A DNA stretch of 64,000 nt, from NCBI RefSeq assembly GCF_040149665.1, contig NZ_JBEFLP010000001.1, positions 1,984,001-2,048,000 of the forward strand, read 5' to 3'. This DNA is from Sulfitobacter sp. HNIBRBA3233. Its GTDB lineage: Bacteria; Pseudomonadota; Alphaproteobacteria; Rhodobacterales; Rhodobacteraceae. How positions within the stretch are numbered: position 1 is the first letter of the stretch; the number at the start of each line of letters is the position of its first letter. Under the pieces are notes generated by a model. That model saw only the letters and a list, made by a program, of their open reading frames with translations, ran no database searches and was not told where the DNA came from. A program made the translations under genes and the position numbers. This document shows, in pieces, positions 1 to 7,744 of this stretch.

Positions 1-54
1 GTGCACCCCCCGACGATATGGCGGCGGCGCGCGACGGGTGATAAGGCGGAAACC

Positions 55-1254
55 ATGGAACCGTTGCTGTCCCCGACCGCGCCCGCGCGCTTTGCCCTGC
101 ACCCGCAGGCGCGGGTATTTGCCGGCGACATCGCGCTGGCCCCCGCCCCCGCGCCCGAGGACCGCTGGATCGGTCCGGCCCCGCTGGCCCAGCGGCTGGC
201 GGCGGTGATGGGGGCGGTGGCGCAGGGCGTGCCGTTCTGCCTGTCCGACACCCGCCCCGCCGGTTTGCACAGGCTGGGACCGGACCGGTTTGCCACGCTG
301 ACCGGCGGCAGTGCCGGCCGGCCCAAGGTGGTGGCCCGCAGCCAGGCGAGCTGGACCGCAAGCTTCGAGATCGCCGCGACGCGGTTCGGGATCGGACCGC
401 GCGACAGCGTGGCGGTCATCGGTGATCCGGTGCATTCGCTGGCTCTCTACGCGGCGGTCGAGGCGATGCATCTGGGGGCCGGTTTCCACGCGCTGGGCGA
501 TCTGGCGCCGCAGGCTCAGGCCGCGCGGATGCGTGCCGCCGGAACAAGCGTGCTTTACGCCACGCCGACGCAGCTGCGGGTGCTGGCGGCCCGCAATACG
601 GATCCGCTGCCCGGTCTGCGGCTGATCCTGTGCGGCGGCGGCACGCTCGATGCCGTGACGCGCGGGGCGGTGGCGGCGATGTGCCCCAAGGCCGATATGC
701 ATGTTTTCTACGGCGCGGCGGAGACGAGTTTCATCACCCTTGCCGATGCGCAGACACCGCCGGGCAGCGTGGGCCGCGCCTATCCCGGGGTCGAGATGCG
801 GCTGACCGGAGATACCATCGCGGTGCGCAGTCCCTACCTGTTCGACGGCTATTTGCAGGGCGAAAGCGCCCATACCCGCTGGCTGGACGGTGGCTGGCTG
901 ACGCTGGGCGAATACGGCAGGCGCGATGCGGCGGGGTATCTCTATCTGCGCGGGCGCGCGGGGCGGATGATTACCGTGGCGGACCGCAGTGTGTCGCTCG
1001 ACGAGATCACGGACCACCTCGCGCCGCTGGCGCATCCGCGACACCTTGCGGTGATGGCCCGCGCGGACGGGTTGCGCGGGCACCGGATCGCGGTGGCGGT
1101 CAGCGGCGTGGCGGACGACGCGCTGGCACAGCGGCTGTCCGAGGCCTGCCGCGCCGAATTTGGCGTGGGGCCGCAGGCTGTGCGCGCCTTCGATCCCTTC
1201 CCGCTGCTGCCCTCCGGCAAACCCGATCTTGCTGCGCTGGAGCGTCTGGTATGA
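55..1254 (+). CDS. AMP-binding acyl-CoA ligase, YhfT-like, beside biotin transport genes
   Basis: A 399-residue adenylate-forming enzyme, shorter than the roughly 500-550 residues usual for acyl-CoA ligases. It shows a degenerate phosphate loop (TLTGGSAGRPKV), the acid motif YGAAETS, and a C-terminal end with the usual catalytic lysine (LLPSGKP). The ATG at 55 is preferred over the GTG at 1 because AAGGCGG lies just upstream. Its stop overlaps the thiolase start (ATGA), so the two are translationally coupled, and both converge on bioMNY. In Bacillus the ligase yhfT and thiolase yhfS sit with the biotin transporter gene yhfU (bioY). I infer activation of a fatty or dicarboxylic acid related to biotin synthesis; the substrate is unproven. 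Confidence 0.75.
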   Translation: MEPLLSPTAPARFALHPQARVFAGDIALAPAPAPEDRWIGPAPLAQRLAAVMGAVAQGVPFCLSDTRPAGLHRLGPDRFATLTGGSAGRPKVVARSQASWTASFEIAATRFGIGPRDSVAVIGDPVHSLALYAAVEAMHLGAGFHALGDLAPQAQAARMRAAGTSVLYATPTQLRVLAARNTDPLPGLRLILCGGGTLDAVTRGAVAAMCPKADMHVFYGAAETSFITLADAQTPPGSVGRAYPGVEMRLTGDTIAVRSPYLFDGYLQGESAHTRWLDGGWLTLGEYGRRDAAGYLYLRGRAGRMITVADRSVSLDEITDHLAPLAHPRHLAVMARADGLRGHRIAVAVSGVADDALAQRLSEACRAEFGVGPQAVRAFDPFPLLPSGKPDLAALERLV

Positions 1255-2345
1255 GCGCGCATGTCCTTGCGGCCTGCCGCTCGGCGGTGGCACCGCGCGG
1301 CGGGGCCTTTGCGGCACTCGGGCTGGCCGATCTGGGCGCGCCGGTGCTGCGGGCGGCGCTGGCGCACTCGGGAATCGCGTCGGACGCGGTGGACGAGGTG
1401 ATCGTGTCGAACGCCATCGGCGGGGGCGGCAACCCTGCACGGCTGGTGGCGCTGGCCGCCGGTCTGCCCGAAGGCATCGCGGGCCTGAGCATCGACCGGC
1501 AGTGCGCAGGGGGCCTCGACGCGCTGCTGCTGGCGCGGCAGATGATCCTCGCAGGGGATGCCGATGTGGTGATCGCGGGCGGGGTGGAAAGCTATTCGCG
1601 CAGGCCGCTGCGCCTGCGCACCTTCGCGGACAACCGCCCGGCCGAGCCCTATGACCAGCCGCCGTTCACGCCGTGGCCCGACCGCGACCCCGATATGACC
1701 AACGCTGCCGAGGCGCTGGCCGTGGCCGCCGCGATCCCGCGCGCGCGACAGGACGCATGGGCGGTCGACAGCCACGCCAAGGCACGGGCGGCCACCTTCT
1801 CCGACGCGGAAATCGTGCCTTTGCAGGGGCTGGCGCGCGACGCTTTCACCCGTAACCTGACGCCTGCCCTGGCAGCGCGCGCCAAGGTGCTGGCGGGCAG
1901 CGTGACAGCGGCAAATACGGCGGTCGCCGCCGATGCCGCGGCTTTTTGCGTGGTCGTCTCGGACAGATACCGCAGCGACGGTGCGGTGGAGATCCTTGGC
2001 GGCGCAACCGTCGGGGACACGCCCGAACTGCCCGGCATCGCGCCTGTTGCCGCCAGCCGCCGCGCCTTGCAGCGCTGTGGCCTGACGGTGGAGGACATTG
2101 ATCTGGCCGAAGTGATGGAAGCCTACGCCGTGCAGGCGATTGCCTGTGTCGATGCGCTGGGGCTGGATCCTGCGCGGGTCAACGCGGGCGGCGGGGCGCT
2201 GGCGCGCGGACACCCCATCGGGGCGTCCGGTGCGATCAACGCGGTGCGTCTGTTCCACGACCTGCGCGGGCGCGGTGGCGGCACGGGGCTTGCCACCATC
2301 GCCGCCGCAGGCGGGATCGCCAGCGCGGTGATCCTACGCGCGTGA
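1251..2345 (+). CDS. Thiolase-family protein (YhfS-like) with altered active site
   Basis: A 364-residue thiolase-fold protein. The acyl-accepting cysteine is present (C85 in DRQCAGG), as is the GHPIGASGA histidine loop (H321). Two other canonical positions differ. The C-terminal CxGGG loop reads AAAGG, so the second catalytic cysteine is alanine (about residue 351), and the NEAF-type loop reads MEAYAVQ. It could still form an acyl-enzyme, but ordinary thiolysis or Claisen chemistry is doubtful. The start overlaps the ligase stop by four bases. The last 12 bases overlap the convergent bioY end. A role with bioY in making or recycling a pimeloyl-type precursor is inferred from context only. 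Confidence 0.75.
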   Translation: MSAHVLAACRSAVAPRGGAFAALGLADLGAPVLRAALAHSGIASDAVDEVIVSNAIGGGGNPARLVALAAGLPEGIAGLSIDRQCAGGLDALLLARQMILAGDADVVIAGGVESYSRRPLRLRTFADNRPAEPYDQPPFTPWPDRDPDMTNAAEALAVAAAIPRARQDAWAVDSHAKARAATFSDAEIVPLQGLARDAFTRNLTPALAARAKVLAGSVTAANTAVAADAAAFCVVVSDRYRSDGAVEILGGATVGDTPELPGIAPVAASRRALQRCGLTVEDIDLAEVMEAYAVQAIACVDALGLDPARVNAGGGALARGHPIGASGAINAVRLFHDLRGRGGGTGLATIAAAGGIASAVILRA

Positions 2346-2879
2346 CCCGATGCTTTGCGGACGCGCACGGTAGAGACCGTGGGTAATCAGCCCGGTCAGC
2401 ACCGCCTTGATGATATCGCCGGGAACGAATGCCGTGACCAGCAGCGCCGCCTCTGTCCAGGCGCGGTCGAGCATGATGGAAAGACCGGTGATCCCGAAAA
2501 GATAGAGCACGACAACGCCCCCTGCGATCGCCGCGAGGCCCGCGCCCCAGCCAACGGCCATGCCGTGCAACCGCTCCATCACCAGCCCGGTGGCGAATGC
2601 GGCGAAGGGAAAGCCCACGACGAAACCGACCGTTGGCGAGGCGAAGACACCCAGGCCCCCGCGCCCGCCCGCCAACAACGGCAGACCCAGCGCGACAAGA
2701 CCCACGAACAACAGCGCCGCCAGCCCGCCGTTGCGCGCCCCCAGAACCGTACCGCACAGCATGACACCAAGGCTCTGCGCCGTGATCGGCACGCCGAAGG
2801 CCAGCGTAAGTTGCGGGATCAGGCCCAGCGCCGCGATCAGCGCGGCGAAAAGGGCGATTCGTGTAAGGCTGTGTTCCAT
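2334..2879 (-). CDS. bioY: Biotin ECF transporter substrate-binding subunit BioY
   Basis: A 181-residue integral membrane protein of the BioY family: about six hydrophobic segments, the N-terminal motif AFGVPITAQSLGVMLCG, and FASPTVGFVVGFPFAA in the middle. BioY is the biotin-binding S component and works with BioN and BioM. It is the last gene of bioM-bioN-bioY, 14 bp after bioN. No obvious BioR-type operator was found upstream of bioM. Confidence 0.93.
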   Translation of the reverse strand: MEHSLTRIALFAALIAALGLIPQLTLAFGVPITAQSLGVMLCGTVLGARNGGLAALLFVGLVALGLPLLAGGRGGLGVFASPTVGFVVGFPFAAFATGLVMERLHGMAVGWGAGLAAIAGGVVVLYLFGITGLSIMLDRAWTEAALLVTAFVPGDIIKAVLTGLITHGLYRARPQSIGSRA

Positions 2880-2893
2880 ATCAGGATCCTGTC

Positions 2894-3496
2894 TCAGTCA
2901 TTCATACCACCACGGGCGCGCAGCGCATCGGCCACATCGTCCGCGTCTTTCAGCGCCAGCGCCATGAAGGGCACGATGACCCTCCAGCCCGGTTTGCGGC
3001 GCGACCGGGCGCGCCACGCATCGGCAAGGGCGGCGCCCTTCTGCGTCAGAACCGGGGTAAAGCGGATCACCAGCGCAACCGCAAGCTCGATTGCGCGCGG
3101 ACGCACCCCCAGCCGCACGAAAGGGCGCAGGAGCCGGCGCACCACCGCCATCATCGCATCGAGCCGCGTTGTCATCGTCACCAGATTGGCCAGCGCGACA
3201 GCGCTGAGCATCCGCAGGCCGACGACAGCCCCTTCGGCCCATGTGCCGGTGATCCCGTGCCAGAGCGCGAGAAGCACGACAAACGGCCAGAGCGGGCGCA
3301 GACGGCCCAGCCCGTACCGCAGGAACACGGCCCCCGGCAGCGCGTAGAGCGTCAGCACCCCCAGCGCCACGACCGCCTGCGCGCGCACATCCTCCAGCGC
3401 GAACAGACCCAGCGTCGCGGCGCAGAGCGCCGCCAGCTTGACCCCGGCGGGCCAGTCGTGGGCGCGGGTCCTAACCGGCGACGTCAGTGAGATCAT
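2894..3496 (-). CDS. bioN: Biotin ECF transporter transmembrane subunit BioN (EcfT family)
   Basis: A 200-residue membrane protein of the EcfT/CbiQ family, with several transmembrane segments and the cytoplasmic coupling region ALADAWRARSRR that docks on the ATPase. I start at the internal ATG at 3496 (MISLTSPVR) because a purine-rich GGGGGCGAG lies before it. A start ten codons earlier is open but adds unlike sequence. The start lies 26 bp inside the end of bioM, which suggests coupled translation. It links BioY to BioM in the transporter. Confidence 0.9.
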   Translation of the reverse strand: MISLTSPVRTRAHDWPAGVKLAALCAATLGLFALEDVRAQAVVALGVLTLYALPGAVFLRYGLGRLRPLWPFVVLLALWHGITGTWAEGAVVGLRMLSAVALANLVTMTTRLDAMMAVVRRLLRPFVRLGVRPRAIELAVALVIRFTPVLTQKGAALADAWRARSRRKPGWRVIVPFMALALKDADDVADALRARGGMND

Positions 3497-4202
3497 CGCT
3501 CGCCCCCAGTTCTTCCATCCGCGCACGAAAGGCTTGGGCGACCTCGCCCGCGGCGCCCTGCTGCACGATCCGCCCGCTGTCGAGCCAGAGCGCGTGGTCG
3601 TAGCCCGTCACCGACGCGGGATCGTGGGTGATCTGCACCAGCGCCACATCGATGCGGTCCAGCACCCGGCGCAACTGCATCGCTGTCGGGATATCGAGAC
3701 CCGCAAAGGGTTCGTCCAGCACGATCAGCCGGGGCTGCATGGCAAGGATCGCCATCAGGCAGACCAGTTGCTTCTGACCGCCCGACAGCGATTGCACCGG
3801 CGCGTCCCGCCACGCGGTTTTGCCGAAACGCGCAAGGATCGCGTCCACCCCCCGTGCGGCGGTGGCCCGGTCCTGTCCCATCTGCATAAGCCCGAAGGCG
3901 AGCTCCTCGGACACGGTGGGGAAAATGATCTGGTGATCAGAGTTCTGGAACAGGATCCCGACTGCGGCGAGCGCACCGCGCCGGTCGCGGCCCACGTCGA
4001 TGCCCGCAATGGCCACCTGGCCCCCATCGGGGCGTTGCAGCCCGGCGATGACCCGCGCCAGCGTGGTCTTGCCCGATCCGTTGCGCCCCAGCACGGCGAT
4101 CCGCCGCGCATCCGTGCGCAGGGTCACGTCGCGCAGCACCGCGCGCCCGTCGAGGGTCAGATCGACATCGCGAAGATCGAGAAGACTGTCAGATGCGGTC
4201 AC
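3471..4202 (-). CDS. bioM: Biotin ECF transporter ATP-binding subunit BioM
   Basis: A 243-residue ABC ATPase with Walker A GRNGSGKT (residues 39-46), Q-loop LFQNSDHQ typical of ECF ATPases, signature LSGGQ (139-143), Walker B LIVLDEP and the switch histidine in QITHD. It powers biotin uptake with BioN and BioY. First gene of the bioMNY group; 93 bp separate it from the COQ9-family gene on the same strand, so it may have its own promoter or be read through. Confidence 0.92.
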   Translation of the reverse strand: MTASDSLLDLRDVDLTLDGRAVLRDVTLRTDARRIAVLGRNGSGKTTLARVIAGLQRPDGGQVAIAGIDVGRDRRGALAAVGILFQNSDHQIIFPTVSEELAFGLMQMGQDRATAARGVDAILARFGKTAWRDAPVQSLSGGQKQLVCLMAILAMQPRLIVLDEPFAGLDIPTAMQLRRVLDRIDVALVQITHDPASVTGYDHALWLDSGRIVQQGAAGEVAQAFRARMEELGASDDLTDVAG

Positions 4203-4295
4203 GGGGGCACGGGCCTTGCAAGCGGAAGGGTCGCGCTGACCTAGCAGGCCCGCCGCCGCCCGAAAAGCGAAAGCTGCCCTGCCCGTCCGCCCGCG

Positions 4296-4991
4296 CTAGC
4301 GCCGCGACCAGCTGCCCGGCAGGCCCTGCCGCTTGAACTTCTGCGGGGCCTTGATCTGGCCCAGCAGCCAGTTCGGGCCGGTCATCAGGCGGCTCAGGAC
4401 CGGGTTGTTGTTAACGCCCGCCTTGATCTTTTCGATCTGCATGATGTCGTCGATACGGCGGTCGAGGAACGCCCACGTCGCCTCGTGCCCCTCGCTCTGG
4501 TCGCCGAGCCAGAACAGCACGGTGGCGGAATAGACCGCGCTGAGAGTGGCGCGCTTGGTGTACCAGTTCACGTCATCGGAGGTGTCGCCCAACGCGTCCC
4601 AGATCGCGTCCGCCGTGCCCCAGATCGCCCGCGCCCCGTCCGGTGCATAGACCGGCAGCGCAAAAAGCGTGGTGCCCCGGCGCACGGCTTCCTTGTCGTC
4701 GACTGCTTCGAGCCGGAAGCGCACCGCCGCCGCCACACGGTCGCGAAAGCGCATGTCGGCGAGATCGGCTTCGGCCAGCCTTGCCAGCATCGCCTCGTCG
4801 CCCTTGCGGTGGTAATAGAGCGCAAGGTCCACCGGCCCGCGGGGAAAGAGGCTGCGCGCGACGGTGTTGTCCACATCCGCCTCGTTCACCGCAGCGTCAA
4901 AGGTGGTCTGCGACCAGCCGTCGAATGCCACGTGCATCATCGCGGCATCGAGAATCCGGTCCTTGGGGGGCAGTGGCGATTCGTCGGTCAT
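4296..4991 (-). CDS. COQ9 family protein
   Basis: A 231-residue protein of the COQ9 family, which binds lipid and assists ubiquinone biosynthesis. It has the TetR-like N-terminal helices (ILDAAMMHVAFDGWSQTTFDAA), the central lipid-pocket region, and a basic amphipathic C-terminus (about 200-231) expected to contact membrane. The ATG at 4991 is chosen over one 19 codons upstream because AAAGGAG lies just before it. It is divergent from rpsU, an arrangement common in Alphaproteobacteria. Confidence 0.9.
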   Translation of the reverse strand: MTDESPLPPKDRILDAAMMHVAFDGWSQTTFDAAVNEADVDNTVARSLFPRGPVDLALYYHRKGDEAMLARLAEADLADMRFRDRVAAAVRFRLEAVDDKEAVRRGTTLFALPVYAPDGARAIWGTADAIWDALGDTSDDVNWYTKRATLSAVYSATVLFWLGDQSEGHEATWAFLDRRIDDIMQIEKIKAGVNNNPVLSRLMTGPNWLLGQIKAPQKFKRQGLPGSWSRR

Positions 4992-5071
4992 TGCGGGTCT
5001 CCTTTGGGAGCAGCCTATAGCGCGGGCGGGGTATTGGGTACTGGACAAACTAGCACGGCTTTGGTATCAGG

Positions 5072-5122
5072 CCACCTCCTGCAAATCCTTGCAACTCAAC
5101 TTAGAAAGGTGGTGAAAACCAC
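5072..5122 (+). promoter_or_regulatory. rpsU leader with alternative base-pairing around the ribosome binding site
   Basis: CCACCT at 5072-5077 is complementary to the AGGTGG ribosome-binding segment at 5107-5112. A second possible fold, GTGGT-GAAA-ACCAC (5109-5122), ends directly at the start codon. The two folds are mutually exclusive. This could set rpsU translation, but it is inferred from complementarity alone. Confidence 0.4.
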
Positions 5123-5329
5123 ATGCAGGTTAGTGTTCGCGATAACAACGTCGATCAAGCGCTGCGCGCCCTGAAGAAGAAACTTCAGCGCGAGGGTGTG
5201 TTTCGTGAAATGAAGCTCAAGCAACATTTCGAGAAACCGTCCGAGAAGAAAGCACGCGAGAAAGCCGAAGCGATCCGCCGTGCCCGCAAGCTGGCACGCA
5301 AGAAAGCACAACGCGAAGGTATGATGTAA
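5123..5329 (+). CDS. rpsU: 30S ribosomal protein S21
   Basis: A 68-residue, very basic protein matching bS21 along its length ([20 protein letters not shown]; arginine/lysine-rich C-terminal helix). S21 joins the small subunit late, near the platform that carries the anti-Shine-Dalgarno sequence. AAAGGTGG precedes the ATG. The gene is divergent from the COQ9-family gene and is followed by an intrinsic terminator, so it is probably a single-gene transcript. Confidence 0.97.
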   Translation: MQVSVRDNNVDQALRALKKKLQREGVFREMKLKQHFEKPSEKKAREKAEAIRRARKLARKKAQREGMM

Positions 5330-5361
5330 ATCATCCCCGCAGCTTTCATTTACGAATAGAG

Positions 5362-5391
5362 CCCCCGATGCCTTGCCGCTTCGGGGGTTTT
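5362..5391 (+). terminator. Intrinsic terminator of rpsU
   Basis: A 7-bp stem, CCCCCGA (5362-5368) with TCGGGGG (5381-5387), is followed by TTTT, 32 bp after the rpsU stop. It also lies just past the end of the convergent minus-strand gene. Confidence 0.8.
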
Positions 5392-5405
5392 GCTTTGTCC
5401 GCCGG

Positions 5406-6134
5406 TCAGTCGGCGGTGATCCATGCCTTCGCAGCGGCGAAATCGTTGCCCCCGAAATACCGCGCTTCCTTGCCGATCAGGCGTTTGACCACCTGCACGA
5501 CCATCCCTTTCCAGCGCGCGTTGCCGACGATGGCGGCCCTGTCCAGCTGGCCTGCGTGGTCGCGCACCAGCCGGAAATGCGCCGCCAGCGCGGTCAGCCC
5601 CTGCCAGCCGTCGAACTGCCGGATATCGAGCAGCAGGCGAAAGCGGTCGTTGGCGCGGATGAACGCGTTCAGGTCTTCGGTTTCGGCCTCGTAGACATCC
5701 GCATCGATCTTGCCCAGCAGCGCGATGTGCAGCACGCCGCCGCCCAGATCGGTCTGGTGGATGGCCCCCAGAGATTCGGAGAGCCAGCGCCGCGCGTCGT
5801 CCTCGGCCCCCTTGGCAAAGACCGAGACCGGACAGGGCATGAAGATCGAAAAGCCGCGGATCAGCCGCGCGATGCCCTCCTTTGCCGTGACGATGGCCAC
5901 CCGGTCGAAGCCGTTCCAGCGCGACAGGCCGAGGCGGGCATCGTCCCAGAGCGCGCCCATGGTGAAATCGGACAGGTCCGCGTCCAGCACCACCAGCATC
6001 CGCACCTTGTCGACCCGCGCCAGCGCCGCGTCGAGTGCGGGGATTAGAACATCGCTGTAGTCGTTGTCGGTGACGGGGCCGGTCATGTGAATTTCCAGCA
6101 GGTCGTCCTGCACCGCAGTCTTGACGTCGATCAT
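5406..6134 (-). CDS. Tandem SpoIIAA-like (STAS-fold) protein
   Basis: A 242-residue protein made of two similar halves, roughly residues 1-115 and 125-242. Each resembles the SpoIIAA-like domain seen in proteins of unknown function (HMTGPVTDNDYSDVLIPALD in the first, HIALLGKIDADVYEAETEDLNAFI in the second). No transmembrane segment or catalytic motif is seen. The ATG at 6134 is preferred because AGGAGGATCC precedes it. It is divergent from the MBL-fold gene, with an FNR-like palindrome between them. The family may bind lipids or act in signalling, but its function is not established. Confidence 0.75.
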   Translation of the reverse strand: MIDVKTAVQDDLLEIHMTGPVTDNDYSDVLIPALDAALARVDKVRMLVVLDADLSDFTMGALWDDARLGLSRWNGFDRVAIVTAKEGIARLIRGFSIFMPCPVSVFAKGAEDDARRWLSESLGAIHQTDLGGGVLHIALLGKIDADVYEAETEDLNAFIRANDRFRLLLDIRQFDGWQGLTALAAHFRLVRDHAGQLDRAAIVGNARWKGMVVQVVKRLIGKEARYFGGNDFAAAKAWITAD

Positions 6135-6191
6135 CGTGGATCCTCCTGTTTTGCGATTCTCCGACAGTATCACCCGCTGCACGCGCGAACC

Positions 6192-6205
6192 TTGATCCAC
6201 ATCAC
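6192..6205. promoter_or_regulatory. Candidate FnrL/Crp-Fnr family operator
   Basis: TTGATCCACATCAC matches the FNR consensus TTGAT-N4-ATCAA at 9 of 10 defined positions. It sits in the 159-bp gap between the divergent SpoIIAA-like gene and the MBL-fold gene, 58 bp from the first start codon and 89 bp from the second. It could control either one in response to oxygen. Confidence 0.45.
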
Positions 6206-6293
6206 ATCGCCCCTGCCCCGGACGCGCAGCTTGCGCGGGGGCGAATATCGGCTAGCGTCGGCGGGGTCTGCAAAAGGGAACGGGGGAAAGCGG

Positions 6294-7139
6294 GTGCTGT
6301 GCAAAATCGGTGAAGTCGAGGTCTGGCGTATTCTGGACATGAACGGGCCGTTCCTGACGCCGGAAGACCTGTTTCCGAACGCGGGGCCGGATGTGGCCCG
6401 GATCTTCGCCGATCTGGTGCCCGGGGGGCTCTGTGCGCAGACCGGCAAGCTGATCCTGCCGATACAGGGCTTCTTGCTGAAAACGCCCGCGCATCTGATT
6501 CTGGTCGATGCCTGCGTGGGCAACGACAAGACGGTGCCGGGTCTGCCCGACTGGCACCAGCGGTCGGACACGCGGTTCATGGCGGCGCTGACCGCCGCGG
6601 GGGTGACGCCGGACGATGTGGATTACGTGCTCTGCACCCATCTGCACACCGACCACATCGGCTGGAACACCCGGCTGGAGGACGGGCGTTGGGTGCCGAC
6701 CTTCCCCAATGCGCGCTACCTGCTGCCCGCAGCGGACGAGGAGGTGCCACGGGTGCGCGGAAGCGATTTCTACCGCGAGAGCGTTCTGCCGGTCATCGAG
6801 GCGGGACAGGCGGAGATGGTCACCGAGGGTCACGCGCTTGGCGACGAGGTGACGCTGATCCCGACACCGGGCCACACGCCGGGCCATGTGTCGGTGCGGG
6901 TGCGCAACGGCGGGGCCGAGGCGATCATCACCGGCGACGCCCTGCACACCACGGCCCAGTGCTTCCATCCCGAATGGCATTTCAAATTCGATGTCGACGC
7001 GCCGCGTGCCGTCAGTTCGCGCATCGCGCTGCTGCAGGACGCCTGCGAGAGCGGTGCGACCGTGTTGGGCAGCCACTTCGCGCTGCCGTCGCTGGGGCGG
7101 GTGCGCGCGGACGGCAAGGGGTTCCGCTGGGAGCCCTGA
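6294..7139 (+). CDS. MBL-fold metallo-hydrolase
   Basis: A 281-residue metallo-beta-lactamase-fold enzyme with the dinuclear metal motif HLHTDH (residues 116-121), the metal ligand GHTPGH, the bridging aspartate in ITGDALH, and the late histidine in GSHFALP. The layout resembles the family that includes AHL lactonases and other small hydrolases; the substrate cannot be read from sequence. The start is taken as GTG at 6294, preceded by GGGGGAAAG. The longer frame upstream has no family resemblance. Confidence 0.8.
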   Translation: MLCKIGEVEVWRILDMNGPFLTPEDLFPNAGPDVARIFADLVPGGLCAQTGKLILPIQGFLLKTPAHLILVDACVGNDKTVPGLPDWHQRSDTRFMAALTAAGVTPDDVDYVLCTHLHTDHIGWNTRLEDGRWVPTFPNARYLLPAADEEVPRVRGSDFYRESVLPVIEAGQAEMVTEGHALGDEVTLIPTPGHTPGHVSVRVRNGGAEAIITGDALHTTAQCFHPEWHFKFDVDAPRAVSSRIALLQDACESGATVLGSHFALPSLGRVRADGKGFRWEP

Positions 7140-7143
7140 CCGC

Positions 7144-7602
7144 TCAGACCGGCAGGGCGGTCGTCCTGAACACGGTTCTCAGCGCGAAACTGGACTGCAT
7201 GCCCTGCACGCCGGGCAGCCGGGCGAGGTGTTGGCGGTGGATCCGCGCGAAATCCTCGGTATTTTCCGCCACCACCTTGAGCAGATAGTCGGCGGAGCCC
7301 GCCATCAGGTGACATTCCAGCACATCCGGGATGCGGGCGACCGATTTCTCGAAGGCGTCCAGCAGCTCGTCCGCCTGCCCCTGAAGCGTGATCTCGACGA
7401 AAACCGTGGTCGGCACGCCCAGCTTGCGCGAATCCAGAAGCGCCACGTAGTCGCGGATGTAGCCTTCGGTTTCCAGTCTTTGCACCCGCCTGTGGCAGGC
7501 CGAAGGAGACAGGTGCACCTTCTCGGAGAGTTCCGCATTCGACATCCGGCCGGCGCGTTGCAGGGCCGCAAGAATGCTTCGGTCTATGGTATCCAGCGCC
7601 AT
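7144..7602 (-). CDS. Lrp/AsnC-family regulator, probable AldR
   Basis: A 152-residue Lrp/AsnC protein with an N-terminal winged HTH (MSNAELSEKVHLSPSACHRR) and a C-terminal RAM ligand-binding domain with the family's GSADYLLKVV segment. It is divergent from alanine dehydrogenase, the usual arrangement for AldR, which activates ald in response to alanine. The ATG at 7602 (MALDTIDRS) is used rather than one seven codons upstream, because Lrp proteins begin just before the LDxxDxxIL motif. Direct control of ald is inferred from position. Confidence 0.85.
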   Translation of the reverse strand: MALDTIDRSILAALQRAGRMSNAELSEKVHLSPSACHRRVQRLETEGYIRDYVALLDSRKLGVPTTVFVEITLQGQADELLDAFEKSVARIPDVLECHLMAGSADYLLKVVAENTEDFARIHRQHLARLPGVQGMQSSFALRTVFRTTALPV

Positions 7603-7744
7603 TCGTGACAATCCCTTGCGCAAATCGGTCGATTCTTCGCAGACTATTCGAAAAGGCAGGGGGGCGGCGACCCGTAATCGACGCCAAATTGCGCGCTATC
7701 GGGCGTATATCCCGATCATCACATCATCGACGGGAGGATACGTC

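Noticed and set aside
4203-4295. BioR operator (TTATMKATAA-type) upstream of bioM
   Set aside because: No such palindrome is present in the gap; regulation of bioMNY remains unassigned.
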